A stretch of 64,000 bases of DNA from Arenibacter aquaticus (GTDB lineage Bacteria > Bacteroidota > Bacteroidia > Flavobacteriales > Flavobacteriaceae). This document shows, one piece after another, positions 34,990-43,868 of the stretch. Below the pieces are notes generated by a model, which saw only the letters and a program-made list of their open reading frames with translations, did not search any database and was not told where the DNA came from. Position 1 is the stretch's first letter. Each line of letters starts with the position of its first letter. The stretch lies in NCBI RefSeq assembly GCF_003957295.1, contig NZ_RQPJ01000008.1, forward strand, positions 124,001-188,000. Direction: 5' to 3'. The position numbers and the translations under genes are program-made.

Positions 34990-35541
34990 ATGATGAAGAA
35001 AGGAATTATCATAGTATTAGTGTCCATTTTGCCCTTAGCCGGGTTTTCCCAATCCATGTTTGATAAATATGAGGATTTGGACAATGTAAGTGCCGTAGTG
35101 GTGAACGAAAGTATGTTTAAACTATTGAGCAAGATAAATGTAGAGGTAGATGACAAGGAGGCACAGGACTTCATGGATATAGCCCAAAATCTAAAAAATC
35201 TAAAGGTTTTTATTACAGAAGATAAAGCGGTTTCAGCCGATATGATGAAGACAATGGAGAAGTATCTAAAATCATCTTCCCTGGAGGAGTTAATGCGTGT
35301 AAAGGACAAGGATGCCAATGTGAAATTTTACGTCAAGAGCGGAAAGGATGAGGACCATGTAAGCGAACTGCTAATGTTTGTTACGGGTATTAAGAATGCC
35401 GATGTGTCCATTAATGACAGAAAGATAGAAACGGTCCTATTATCATTGACCGGGGATATAGATTTAAATAAGATTGGGTCCCTTACCCAAAAGATGAACT
35501 TGCCTCAAGAGCTAAATAAAGCGGGCAAAAACCAAAAATAA
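34990..35541 (+). CDS. DUF4252 protein, exported
   Basis: A 183-residue exported protein. The signal peptide (about 1-20, ending in AGFSQ) is followed by a DUF4252 domain with FDKYEDLDNVSAVVVNESMF, LKNLKVFITEDKAV and KFYVKSGKDEDHVSELLMFV. Two adjoining ATGs (34990, 34993) are possible starts; both fit. A 15-codon extension to 34945 is unlikely because it overlaps the previous gene and has no signal. Function is unknown. It follows the sigma and anti-sigma genes by 7 bp. Confidence 0.85.
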   Translation: MMKKGIIIVLVSILPLAGFSQSMFDKYEDLDNVSAVVVNESMFKLLSKINVEVDDKEAQDFMDIAQNLKNLKVFITEDKAVSADMMKTMEKYLKSSSLEELMRVKDKDANVKFYVKSGKDEDHVSELLMFVTGIKNADVSINDRKIETVLLSLTGDIDLNKIGSLTQKMNLPQELNKAGKNQK

Positions 35542-35612
35542 GACCATTTATGATAATGGGGTTATTTAATGCTCCATTGCCAATGTACGCTAACAACATT
35601 AAAACTTGGGAA

Positions 35613-36155
35613 ATGAAAATAAAAGTCCATAAATCAATATATCTTATACTGGCCTTGGCCGTTTTGGGCTGTAATAATAAACCAAGCCTACAACAGTATT
35701 ACGTGGATAATGCCGAGAATCCAAATTTTTTGTCTGTAGACCTTCCTGTGAGTCTGTTGAATATGGACAAGGTGGAGTTGAGCAGCGACCAACGGGAAGC
35801 TCTCAAATCACTTAGGAAACTCAATATATTGGCCTTTAGGATTACTGGCAATAATAAGGTCGACTTTCAAAAAGAGAAATCAACCGTAAGGGAAATATTG
35901 AAGCATAGTGGACTTACCGAACTAATGAAAATGAGGACCAGCTATGGTAATGCTACGGTAAACTATATGGGAGAAGATGATGCCATTGATGAGGTTGTTA
36001 TTTATGGGGACAGTGATGATAAAGGTTTTATGCTGGTTCGGGTGCTGGGGAAAGATATGAATCCCGCCAAGTTGGTCCAATTTATACAGGCCCTTCAAAA
36101 ATCGGATTATCAGGGGGAAGGACTGGGGCAAATTCAGGAATTTATAAAAGGGTAG
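35613..36155 (+). CDS. DUF4252 lipoprotein
   Basis: A 180-residue lipoprotein, lipobox LAVLGC (about 15-20), with a second DUF4252 domain (LRKLNILAFRITGNNKVDF, then VVIYGDSDDKGFMLVRVLG). ATG at 35613 starts the signal peptide; the frame opens earlier at 35550 without support. The acidic-free sequence after the Cys (NNKPSL) suggests periplasmic rather than surface location. It is the last gene of the sigma operon and is followed by a strong terminator at 36176-36214. Function unknown. Confidence 0.83.
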   Translation: MKIKVHKSIYLILALAVLGCNNKPSLQQYYVDNAENPNFLSVDLPVSLLNMDKVELSSDQREALKSLRKLNILAFRITGNNKVDFQKEKSTVREILKHSGLTELMKMRTSYGNATVNYMGEDDAIDEVVIYGDSDDKGFMLVRVLGKDMNPAKLVQFIQALQKSDYQGEGLGQIQEFIKG

Positions 36156-36175
36156 CGCCCAGATTTAGAAGCATT

Positions 36176-36214
36176 AAAGACCTGTGTAAAATACTTTTAC
36201 ACAGGTCTTTTTTT
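36176..36214 (+). terminator. intrinsic terminator of the sigma-DUF4252 operon
   Basis: AAAGACCTGTGTAAAA and TTTTACACAGGTCTTT form a long perfect stem around a short loop, followed by a T run. It lies 20 bp after the last DUF4252 gene. Confidence 0.88.
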
Positions 36215-36252
36215 AAAGAGTCCTTTCCAATACATCCACAAAACACGGGATT

Positions 36253-37152
36253 TTAGCCTTTATCCGAATTATTGTTTACCACAACCTCCAGATTATTTTT
36301 ATTAAAATCCAAGGTGCGGATTGGGAATGGAATATTGATATTCTGATTGTCGAAGTTTTCTTTAATAATTTTTACGGCTTTATGTGTTGCGGTCAATTTA
36401 TGTTTGTTGCTGGCCATTTCTATCCAGAACCGCACAATAAAATTAATGGAACTGTCACCAAATTCAGTGAAAAAGAACTCAACCCCTTCACCTTCCTGCT
36501 GCGGGAAATTCTCGGAGATCAGCTTAACAACAAGATCTTCCACCTCTTGTAGGTTACTTTCATACCCTACACCACAGGAAACTGCTATTCTACTTCTTTC
36601 GGAAATGGAATAATTGGTGAATGAGCCATCTATGAAATTGGAATTGGGTATAATAACGTAATTATTATCGGGCTGACGTAGTACGATGTTCCTGAGATTG
36701 ATTTCGGATACAAAACCGGTATAACCATCTGATTCTATAAAATCATCGATTCTTAATTTGGGCATAAAGGAAAGGATGAGACCGCCAAAGGTATTGTTCA
36801 ATGTACCTTGAAGGGCAAGTCCAATGGCCAAACCTAAAACACCCGCACCGGCAAGAATACTAGTGAGCACTTTGTTAAGTTCCAATACTCCTAGAGCCAC
36901 AAAAAAACCTAGAAGCATTATAATTACAAATGCCATCTTACTTATAATCTCCTGTACTGATTTTTGATTGATGCTTTTGGCCAGTAGATTCTTTAATACT
37001 TTTCTAATTATCCTAGCTAGGATATAGAACAATATCATTACAATCACGGCCATAATAAAGTTAGGGAGTTTTAGAATGATGGCATCCAGCCATCCATCTA
37101 GTTTGTTCCAAAGTTTGCCAATTGCGTCTTCTATTGAGAATTCATTTTCCAT
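36253..37152 (-). CDS. MscS-family mechanosensitive ion channel
   Basis: A 299-residue inner-membrane channel that opens on membrane tension to release solutes. Three N-terminal membrane segments lie at about 25-130; the pore-lining third helix is AGVLGLAIGLALQGTLNNTF (about 95-114) with FGGLIL after it. The beta domain follows (DFIESDGYTGFVSEINLRN, VIIPNSNFIDG) and then the alpha/beta cytoplasmic part. Length fits MscS itself. A second member is encoded at 39996. Monocistronic; the sigma operon converges on it across a terminator. Confidence 0.94.
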   Translation of the reverse strand: MENEFSIEDAIGKLWNKLDGWLDAIILKLPNFIMAVIVMILFYILARIIRKVLKNLLAKSINQKSVQEIISKMAFVIIMLLGFFVALGVLELNKVLTSILAGAGVLGLAIGLALQGTLNNTFGGLILSFMPKLRIDDFIESDGYTGFVSEINLRNIVLRQPDNNYVIIPNSNFIDGSFTNYSISERSRIAVSCGVGYESNLQEVEDLVVKLISENFPQQEGEGVEFFFTEFGDSSINFIVRFWIEMASNKHKLTATHKAVKIIKENFDNQNINIPFPIRTLDFNKNNLEVVVNNNSDKG

Positions 37153-37598
37153 TATATACTTATTTAGGTTATTCTGTTATTATTCCAGTCAATCTGTCCT
37201 ATCCCAAAAAATCAGATTGCATTTAAGACAAAGGCCGTCTATTGATGAGCGCAGTGCGAAAATCAATGGTTTACTTATATCTTCCTTGACGGAATATAAG
37301 GGATTGGACAAGGTTGTAAGATTGTGGTCAAAATATATAAAAAAGGGTGGTCAGAGGTGTTTTCTATTAAGAGAATTTTTAACCCAAAAAATCTTGTTGT
37401 ACGACTTGGATTGTTGAGTGTTGGTTTATTAACGATGATGGGCGTTGGGATGTGTCAATAATATTTTGATTTGTAGTAAGCTTGCCAAATGGATTGGCAG
37501 ATATTAGTAGGGTAATGTCCATCATTTTGTATATTATGGGGAAGCCCCTAAACATGATTGGACAATTGTAACTTAACACAAAAGTAAATACCAGTATT
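37153..37598. other. 446-bp stretch without a convincing gene
   Basis: Lies between the divergent mscS-like and GH3 genes. A frame of about 60 codons on the plus strand (up to 37417) has no start of its own, no known motif and low-complexity basic content. A minus-strand TACTTTTG (37579-37586) resembles a -7 box but has no gene in a fitting place. Nothing else was seen. Confidence 0.5.
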
Positions 37599-39140
37599 AT
37601 GGCAATCCTCGGAAATATAATCAAAGGAGCTATTCACCTAAAAGAAACCTTCGCTACAGAAAGGGATCATTGGCAGGAACAACAGGATGTACTTGTACAT
37701 CTTTTGGAGACTGCCAAGGACACCAAATTTGGTGAATATTATGAATTGGAATCTATTTTGAATTCTAAGGATATACCTAAGACCTTTTCCCAAAGCATCC
37801 CATATTTTGATTATGATAAAATGCATAGTGATTGGTGGCGAAAATTGCATGAAGGCCAAGACAATGTTACCTGGCCGGGACATCCTAGCTATTTTGCTCT
37901 TAGTTCTGGTACCACAGGTAAAAGTAGTAAACGTATCCCCGTTACAGATGACATGTTAGAGGCAATCAGGGCAGCTGGGATCAAACAAGTTTTTGCATTG
38001 CACAATTTTGATCTGCCACCAGAGTTTTTTGAAAAAGAAATTATGATGTTGGGGAGCTCAACCAATTTGGAGGAGCGCAATGAGCATTTGGAAGGAGAAA
38101 TAAGCGGTATAAGTGCGGGTAATATTCCCATTTGGTTTAGAAGTTACTACAAGCCAGGGGAGGAGATTTCCAAAATTGAGGACTGGGACAAAAGGGTTGC
38201 CCGTATAGCGGAACGAGCGGCAGATTGGGATATTGGAGCCTTGAGCGGCATCCCTTCTTGGATAGAACTAATGCTTCAAAAAGTTATAGATCACCATCAG
38301 TTGAACCATATTCATGAAATTTGGCCCAATTTAAGAGTATATACCTCCGGAGGGGTGGCTTTTGGACCTTATGAAAAAAGTTTTAATTCCTTAATGGGAC
38401 ATCCTATCACAGTGATAGATACATACCTGGCTTCAGAAGGGTTTATTGCCTGCCAGACAAGGCCGGAAACCAAGGCTATGCAATTGATAACGGATAATGG
38501 GATTTACTTTGAGTTTGTACCCTTTAATCCGGAATACATACAGCAAGATGGTTCATTGGTTCCAAATGCCCCATCCATTCCTTTGAAGGATGTGGAATTG
38601 GATACCGATTATGTACTTATTATTAGTACGGTAAGCGGAGCTTGGCGCTATTTAATTGGTGATACTATTAAGTTTACCAATTTAGAGAAAGCCGAAATAC
38701 AGATTACGGGCCGTACAAAATTTTTCTTAAATACGGTGGGCTCCCAACTCTCTGTAAACAAAATGGATGACGCCATGAGGTACCTGGAAGATGCTTATGC
38801 TACAAAAATTCCCGAATATACCATTTGTGCCAAACGGTGTGAAGATGGCGAATTTTATCATTGCTGGTATCTTGGTTCGGATTTAAAAAACTCCAATCAT
38901 GAACAACTGTCAAAGGACTTGGATAATTTTTTGATGGAGGCCAATAAAAACTATAAGGTAGCAAGGAGTAAATCCTTAAAGGGAGTAAAGGTAAAGGTGG
39001 TTCCTACAGACTCCTTTTACGATTGGAACGCAAAGAACAAAAAGAAAGGTGGGCAAGTAAAAATGGAAAGGGTTATGAACGAGGAGAAATTTGCCGAATG
39101 GGAAAGTTTTGTGGCATCAAAAGTCACCTCTTCCCATTAG
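37599..39140 (+). CDS. GH3-family acyl-adenylating ligase
   Basis: A 513-residue member of the GH3 family, whose plant relatives couple amino acids to jasmonate or auxin through an acyl-adenylate. The ATP-binding motif is FALSSGTTGKSSKRIPVTDD (about 96-115), followed by YTSGGVAFGPYEKSF (about 247-261), YLASEGFIACQ (about 272-282) and WRYLIGDTIKF (about 348-358). Bacterial members have unknown substrates. Nothing in the flanks suggests a pathway. Its stop codon overlaps that of the convergent metalloprotease-like gene by four bases. Confidence 0.9.
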   Translation: MAILGNIIKGAIHLKETFATERDHWQEQQDVLVHLLETAKDTKFGEYYELESILNSKDIPKTFSQSIPYFDYDKMHSDWWRKLHEGQDNVTWPGHPSYFALSSGTTGKSSKRIPVTDDMLEAIRAAGIKQVFALHNFDLPPEFFEKEIMMLGSSTNLEERNEHLEGEISGISAGNIPIWFRSYYKPGEEISKIEDWDKRVARIAERAADWDIGALSGIPSWIELMLQKVIDHHQLNHIHEIWPNLRVYTSGGVAFGPYEKSFNSLMGHPITVIDTYLASEGFIACQTRPETKAMQLITDNGIYFEFVPFNPEYIQQDGSLVPNAPSIPLKDVELDTDYVLIISTVSGAWRYLIGDTIKFTNLEKAEIQITGRTKFFLNTVGSQLSVNKMDDAMRYLEDAYATKIPEYTICAKRCEDGEFYHCWYLGSDLKNSNHEQLSKDLDNFLMEANKNYKVARSKSLKGVKVKVVPTDSFYDWNAKNKKKGGQVKMERVMNEEKFAEWESFVASKVTSSH

Positions 39141-39745
39141 CGATCACGTTCTTCAACCATTACCATAATTTCTTCGGGGGAGAGATAGTATTTTTTAATT
39201 CTGTCTTTATATGAAACGGCAATGTCTGCATGGTTCAATATAAACTCTTTGGTAGCAAGAATATATTTTTCCATTCCATGGGCAACAGCATAAGTGTCTG
39301 CAGCACGTTCCGCTTCCACAATGAAACGCTCGGATATAAGGTATTTTAATCCAAACCAAATTAAATTGGTTTTACTCCTATTCTGGTAGTCCATAACATG
39401 GCCCAACTCATGACCAATCCACCCTATCAATATATTGGATGGAATATCCTTAGTAGTAAATTCTTTATCTGAAATTTTAAAAGTCTCACTTATCAATATT
39501 ACATAACTTCTATTGCGCCTATTTTTAAAGAAACTACCAAAAGAAGGGCGCGCTTGCATGGTAGATTTCTTAATGTTTTTCTTAAACCTAAATTCTATTT
39601 GACTTTCAGATAGTTCCGGATAAAAAGAAAGGGCTTTTTGTGCTTCGTAGCTTATGGTTTTGGGTATGTTTTGTTGTGCGTTCATAAATAATGCTGTAGC
39701 AAAAGCTAAGGTGTAAATTAGGGTTTTAGTGTTAAAGTAGTTCAT
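39137..39745 (-). CDS. secreted zinc metallopeptidase-like protein
   Basis: A 202-residue protein with a signal peptide (about 1-23, FMNAQ). The zinc motif HELGH is at residues 112-116, followed by an ERxxxEAERAAD segment (about 139-150) that supplies the third ligand Glu, as in gluzincins. The rest is not close to any named peptidase family I can place, and the protein is short for an M48 enzyme. It is probably periplasmic or outer-membrane associated. Substrate unknown. Confidence 0.75.
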   Translation of the reverse strand: MNYFNTKTLIYTLAFATALFMNAQQNIPKTISYEAQKALSFYPELSESQIEFRFKKNIKKSTMQARPSFGSFFKNRRNRSYVILISETFKISDKEFTTKDIPSNILIGWIGHELGHVMDYQNRSKTNLIWFGLKYLISERFIVEAERAADTYAVAHGMEKYILATKEFILNHADIAVSYKDRIKKYYLSPEEIMVMVEERDR

Positions 39746-39995
39746 GTCTAATAGTAAAAATAAAAAGCAACAATCCGTAGTTCATTTAAAAAAATAATGC
39801 GCTTTAATGATATGATTCTCAGTGATAATAGGTAATTGATTATCGAGTCCTAAAAAGTTCTTTTAACCTGCCAAATAGAGAATGGTTCCATTGTGGCAGA
39901 TAGCAATATGGTTAATAAGAGGGTTAATTGGGACATGAAATTTATTGTAAAACAAATCTTATATTAGCTGTACTAAACACCAACTATATAACATT

Positions 39996-40811
39996 ATGGA
40001 AAAAGCAGAAGAATGGTTTAAATACGGTATTGAAATTGCTAAGGAATTTGGTCCCAAAGTATTGGCGGCCTTAGTTATTTTTATTTTCGGTTCTTGGGTA
40101 ATTAGGCGTATAATAGGTGGAGCCGGTAAAGTGATGGCAAGCAGTAAATATGACGCTTCGCTACAACGGTTTTTACTAAGTCTGGTATCTTGGGTATTAA
40201 AAATATTCCTAATATTGGTAGTTATAGATCAATTAGGGATAGATGTCACCACCTTTGCCGCCGTGATTGCGGCCGCTGGTTTGGCTGTTGGTTTGGCTCT
40301 TCAGGGTTCCTTGTCAAATTTTGCTGGTGGGGTCTTGATCATGATTTTTAAACCGTATAGAATTGGCGATTTAATAGAGGCACAAGGCGTTCTGGGAGCG
40401 GTGAAGGAAATAGAAATTTTTACCACAAAATTGATTACGCCACAAAACAAACTGGCTATTGTACCAAATGGGGCTATGGCCAATGGAAATATAATTAATT
40501 ATACCACAGAAGGCAAAATGAGGGTTGATGTAACAGTAGGAATAGGGTATAATGAAGACATAAAAAAGGCAAAAGAAGTTCTTTTGGGGGTTTTAACATC
40601 TAATCCCAAAGTTCTAAGTGAGCCTACGCCATCCGTCAATGTATCTGAATTGGCCGATAGTTCGGTAAATTTTGCGGTACGCCCCTACTGTTTGCCGGAA
40701 GATTATTGGTCCGTGTATTTTGGTACTTTGGAGGGTTGTAAATTGGCACTTGATAAGGCGGGCATCGAAATTCCATATCCGCATCAAGTAGAAATACACA
40801 AAGAAGGATAG
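39996..40811 (+). CDS. small MscS-family mechanosensitive channel
   Basis: A 271-residue channel with the classic MscS architecture: TM1-TM3 within about 17-115, pore helix AAAGLAVGLALQGSLSNF (about 91-108), then GGVLIMIFKPYRIGDLIEAQ, the beta domain (LAIVPNGAMANGNIINYTTEGK) and the C-terminal alpha/beta domain ending in IPYPHQVEIH. It is closer to E. coli MscS than the paralogue at 36253. A strong terminator follows at 40844-40889. Confidence 0.95.
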   Translation: MEKAEEWFKYGIEIAKEFGPKVLAALVIFIFGSWVIRRIIGGAGKVMASSKYDASLQRFLLSLVSWVLKIFLILVVIDQLGIDVTTFAAVIAAAGLAVGLALQGSLSNFAGGVLIMIFKPYRIGDLIEAQGVLGAVKEIEIFTTKLITPQNKLAIVPNGAMANGNIINYTTEGKMRVDVTVGIGYNEDIKKAKEVLLGVLTSNPKVLSEPTPSVNVSELADSSVNFAVRPYCLPEDYWSVYFGTLEGCKLALDKAGIEIPYPHQVEIHKEG

Positions 40812-40843
40812 TAGGACTTACTATAGGGAAAGATCCTTGTATA

Positions 40844-40889
40844 AAAAAAGCAATCTAGCGTATGTTTTTACATTCTAGATTGCTTTTTT
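40844..40889. terminator. terminator between the MscS gene and purB
   Basis: AAAAAAGCAATCTAG pairs with CTAGATTGCTTTTTT around a 16-base loop. A-run and T-run on either side allow it to end both convergent transcripts. Confidence 0.85.
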
Positions 40890-40944
40890 ATGTATAAAGG
40901 GGTAAAACTCTACCTCACCAACAAATTGTGGTGGTTCTGTTCTT

Positions 40945-42288
40945 TTAGATCCCTGTGTAATTACTTGGTGTAATGTGTTTTAATTCTGCTTTAATGGCAT
41001 CGCTGGTCTCCAAGGTATCAATAAAATTGGCAATAGATTGTTGAGTGATTTTTTCATTGGTACGGGTCAGCCCTTTTAAAGCTTCATAAGGATTGGGATA
41101 AGCTTCACGCCTTAAAATGGTCTGAATGGCTTCGGCTACTACTGCCCAGTTATTATCCAAATCCTGATCAAATTTCTCTTTGTTCAGCAGTAATTTGTTC
41201 AATCCTTTTAAGGTAGATTGAAAAGCAATGAGAGTATGGCCAAATGGAACGCCTATGTTTCGCAGTACGGTACTGTCCGTTAAATCGCGTTGTAGTCTAG
41301 AAACTGGGAGTTTGGCAGATAAATGTTCAAATATGGCATTGGCAATTCCCAAGTTGCCCTCAGAGTTTTCAAAATCGATAGGGTTTACTTTGTGCGGCAT
41401 AGCGGACGATCCTACTTCCCCTGCCTTTATTTTTTGTTTAAAATAGTCCATGGAAACATAGGTCCAGAAATCGCGATCCAAATCAATTATGATGGTGTTG
41501 ATACGTTTCAGGCAATCAAATAATGCGGCCATATGGTCATAGTGCTCAATTTGCGTAGTGGGAAAAGAATGGTGAAGTCCCAATTTTCCCTGAACAAATT
41601 TATTACCAAAAGACTTCCAATCTATATTGGGGTATGCCACCTTGTGTGCATTGTAATTACCTGTAGCTCCACCAAATTTGGCTGCACTTGGTATATCGTT
41701 CAGGAGATTAAACTGCTCTTCCAAACGAACGGTAAATACCTCTACTTCCTTACCCAATCGGGTAGGGGAGGCCGGTTGTCCATGGGTTCTGGCCAACATA
41801 GGTACTGCTTCCCACTCTTTTACCAAAGCATTGAGTTTGTTTATAACCTCTAAATACAGAGGTACATAAACCTCGTTCATGGCTTCTTTGATAGATAACG
41901 GGATAGCGGTATTGTTGATATCTTGGGAAGTTAGACCAAAATGGATAAATTCTTTATAGGCTTCCAGGCCTAATTTATCAAAGGCTTTTTTTATAAAATA
42001 CTCAACAGCCTTTACATCGTGGTTGGTCACCTTTTCTATATCCTTAATGGCCAGAGCATCCTCCTCATTAAAATCGGTGTAGATTTTTCTTAGGTCACCG
42101 AATTTTGAAGTGTCAAAACCCGACAGCTGAGGTAAGGGGATTTCGCAAAGAGCTATGAAATATTCAACTTCTACCCGTACCCTATATTTTATTAGTGCCT
42201 CCTCAGAAAAATATGGCGCCAAGGAATCAACTTTATTGCGGTATCTACCATCTATGGGGGAGATGGCGTTTAAGGTGTTTAATGACAT
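40945..42288 (-). CDS. purB: adenylosuccinate lyase
   Basis: Acts twice in purine synthesis: forms AICAR from SAICAR, and AMP from adenylosuccinate, releasing fumarate each time. The 447-residue protein has the fumarase/aspartase superfamily signature GSSAMPHKVNPIDFENSEGN (about 280-299, catalytic Ser in the SSAMPHK loop), and the family regions TSQDINNTA (about 119-127) and ARTHGQPASPT (about 156-166). A TATCTTTG -7 box lies 32 bp upstream. A 187-residue unknown protein is encoded just upstream on the same strand. Confidence 0.97.
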   Translation of the reverse strand: MSLNTLNAISPIDGRYRNKVDSLAPYFSEEALIKYRVRVEVEYFIALCEIPLPQLSGFDTSKFGDLRKIYTDFNEEDALAIKDIEKVTNHDVKAVEYFIKKAFDKLGLEAYKEFIHFGLTSQDINNTAIPLSIKEAMNEVYVPLYLEVINKLNALVKEWEAVPMLARTHGQPASPTRLGKEVEVFTVRLEEQFNLLNDIPSAAKFGGATGNYNAHKVAYPNIDWKSFGNKFVQGKLGLHHSFPTTQIEHYDHMAALFDCLKRINTIIIDLDRDFWTYVSMDYFKQKIKAGEVGSSAMPHKVNPIDFENSEGNLGIANAIFEHLSAKLPVSRLQRDLTDSTVLRNIGVPFGHTLIAFQSTLKGLNKLLLNKEKFDQDLDNNWAVVAEAIQTILRREAYPNPYEALKGLTRTNEKITQQSIANFIDTLETSDAIKAELKHITPSNYTGI

Positions 42289-42319
42289 TTTATAAAATTT
42301 GATTGATTTTGGAAAAGGG

Positions 42320-42327
42320 CAAAGATA
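42320..42327 (-). promoter_or_regulatory. -7 box (TATCTTTG) of purB
   Basis: An exact match on the minus strand to TAnnTTTG, giving a leader of about 25 bases before the purB ATG. It shows that purB can be transcribed separately from the gene upstream. A -33 TTG is not evident. Confidence 0.45.
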
Positions 42328-42392
42328 GCTATAAGTTCATGAGTTTAAAAGCTAACTGAAAGATTGTTGATTTAAATATGCAGCGGTGATAC

Positions 42393-42956
42393 TTAGCCCT
42401 TTAATTTGGCCAAGGTCATCCTTGCCCTAGCCTTATAGGCAGCACTGCCATGTTGGTATCCCTGTTCTAGAACCAAACGTAATTCCGGGTGTATCCATTC
42501 AAATTTTCTTCCCAAGAGTAATAGGCTGGTCATAGAGTACGCTTTGGCCGCTACCTTATGCTCGCCTATGAGCCAATCAAAGCAAGAGGTTGCAATGCGT
42601 TCCAAATGGTTATCATTCAACGCTTCGCAGGTTTCACTATCATGGGAGGAGAAATAGGATTTTATCAAATACTCACATATTTTGGCAATAGGCCTTACGG
42701 CTGGATCCAAGCGTACCAAACCAATATGTTCTGTAAAGGTATCCATGTGTGGAAATAGAATGTATAGGCGTTCTTTGGCCGTGAACTCCATAATCCAACA
42801 GGCCTTGCAGGAAATAGGATCGTCTACCAGAAATGCGATTTGCATTAGGGAGCCCATATATTGAGGGTTGTTCATTACCAAGGAGGACATTTGCTTTCTC
42901 TTTAACCTGGAATGATCAACGTAATTCAGGGATTTGTAAAGTTCTTTTGTTGTCAC
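42393..42956 (-). CDS. HEAT-like helical protein of unknown function
   Basis: A 187-residue, all-helical cytosolic protein. Segments such as PISCKACWIMEFTAKERLY, ATSCFDWLIGEHKVAAKAYSM and AAYKARARMTLAKLKG look like HEAT/armadillo-type helix pairs. Similar proteins next to purB in flavobacteria are sometimes named adenylosuccinate lyase by carry-over, but no lyase motif exists here. Three Cys residues are not arranged as a metal site. Probably a protein-binding scaffold; function unknown. Confidence 0.8.
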   Translation of the reverse strand: MTTKELYKSLNYVDHSRLKRKQMSSLVMNNPQYMGSLMQIAFLVDDPISCKACWIMEFTAKERLYILFPHMDTFTEHIGLVRLDPAVRPIAKICEYLIKSYFSSHDSETCEALNDNHLERIATSCFDWLIGEHKVAAKAYSMTSLLLLGRKFEWIHPELRLVLEQGYQHGSAAYKARARMTLAKLKG

Positions 42957-43054
42957 GGGATACCAAGATTAATTATGGGACGGAAGACCTACCAATCTAA
43001 ATTTTCGACTTTTAAGTCATTATTGATAATGATATAAAAGTATTAAAAATAAGC

Positions 43055-43078
43055 AAGTCCCCTATGCCGTTGGGACTT
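43055..43078 (-). terminator. probable terminator of the sirtuin gene
   Basis: On the minus strand AAGTCCC and GGGACTT form a stem with a ten-base loop, 37 bp downstream of the sirtuin stop, followed by TGCTTATTTTT. The stem is short, so efficiency is uncertain. Confidence 0.5.
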
Positions 43079-43114
43079 AATATAAGTTTAATTTTGGCCT
43101 AGGCCAAAGTAAGA

Positions 43115-43807
43115 TTAGGTCTCACTTTTAATAAGCTGGGTTACCAAGTCTGGGACGCCTTTAGCTGCACTGGTTTCCATAATTGTGAGCCTGTCAAGAG
43201 CATTGGGATTTATGTTGGGTTTGGGGTCCACAAAATAAATGGGTGTGTTCTGTGATACATAATGTATTAAACTAGCGGCGGGATATACCTGCATGGAGGT
43301 GCCTATAATGATTAAAATATTGGCTGCTTGGGTTATGGTTGCCGCTTTTTCCAATAAGGGCACTTCCTCGCCAAACCAAACTATATGGGGGCGTAGTTGA
43401 TGACCTTCCCTGTCCGTGTCACCTATCCGCAAATCGGTTTTCCAATCCAATACGGAATGTGGGTCTTTTATGCTTCTGGCCTTTAAAAGCTCACCGTGTA
43501 AATGGATAACGTTGGAACTTCCTGCGCGTTCGTGCAGGTCATCTACATTTTGGGTTATGATGCTTACGTCAAAATAATCTTCCAGTCCAACCAGGGCTTT
43601 GTGGGCCTCATTGGGGGAAACGGACTGCAGTTGCCTTCTCCGCTCATTGTAGAAGTTGAGTACCAACTCTGGATTTTTGGCAAATCCCTCCGGTGTGGCC
43701 ACTTCCAATACATCATGACCTTCCCACAGCCCATCGGCATCCCTAAAGGTCTTAATCCCACTTTCGGCACTTACTCCAGCGCCGGTCAAAACCACAATTT
43801 TTTTCAT
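43115..43807 (-). CDS. cobB: class III sirtuin, NAD-dependent protein deacylase
   Basis: Removes acyl groups from lysines using NAD+. The 230-residue protein has GAGVSAESGIKTFR (9-22), QNVD (86-89) and catalytic His104 in HLHGEL. Tyr53 and Arg56 (FYNERR) match the Y-x-x-R pair that binds succinyl or malonyl lysine in SIRT5 and CobB, so desuccinylase or demalonylase activity is likely. The zinc-binding cysteines found in most sirtuins are absent: the stretch after HLHGELLKARS has none. It is divergent from the TrmH-type gene 61 bp away. Confidence 0.93.
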   Translation of the reverse strand: MKKIVVLTGAGVSAESGIKTFRDADGLWEGHDVLEVATPEGFAKNPELVLNFYNERRRQLQSVSPNEAHKALVGLEDYFDVSIITQNVDDLHERAGSSNVIHLHGELLKARSIKDPHSVLDWKTDLRIGDTDREGHQLRPHIVWFGEEVPLLEKAATITQAANILIIIGTSMQVYPAASLIHYVSQNTPIYFVDPKPNINPNALDRLTIMETSAAKGVPDLVTQLIKSET

Positions 43808-43868
43808 TTTGTGCGAATATGGTAATCTTTGTAAAAATATAATTTTTCTTTTTTACTATCTTGGAACT

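Noticed and set aside
37076-37417. A plus-strand frame of 113 codons ending at 37417
   Set aside because: Most of its start lies inside the mscS-like gene on the other strand, and the rest has no known motif.
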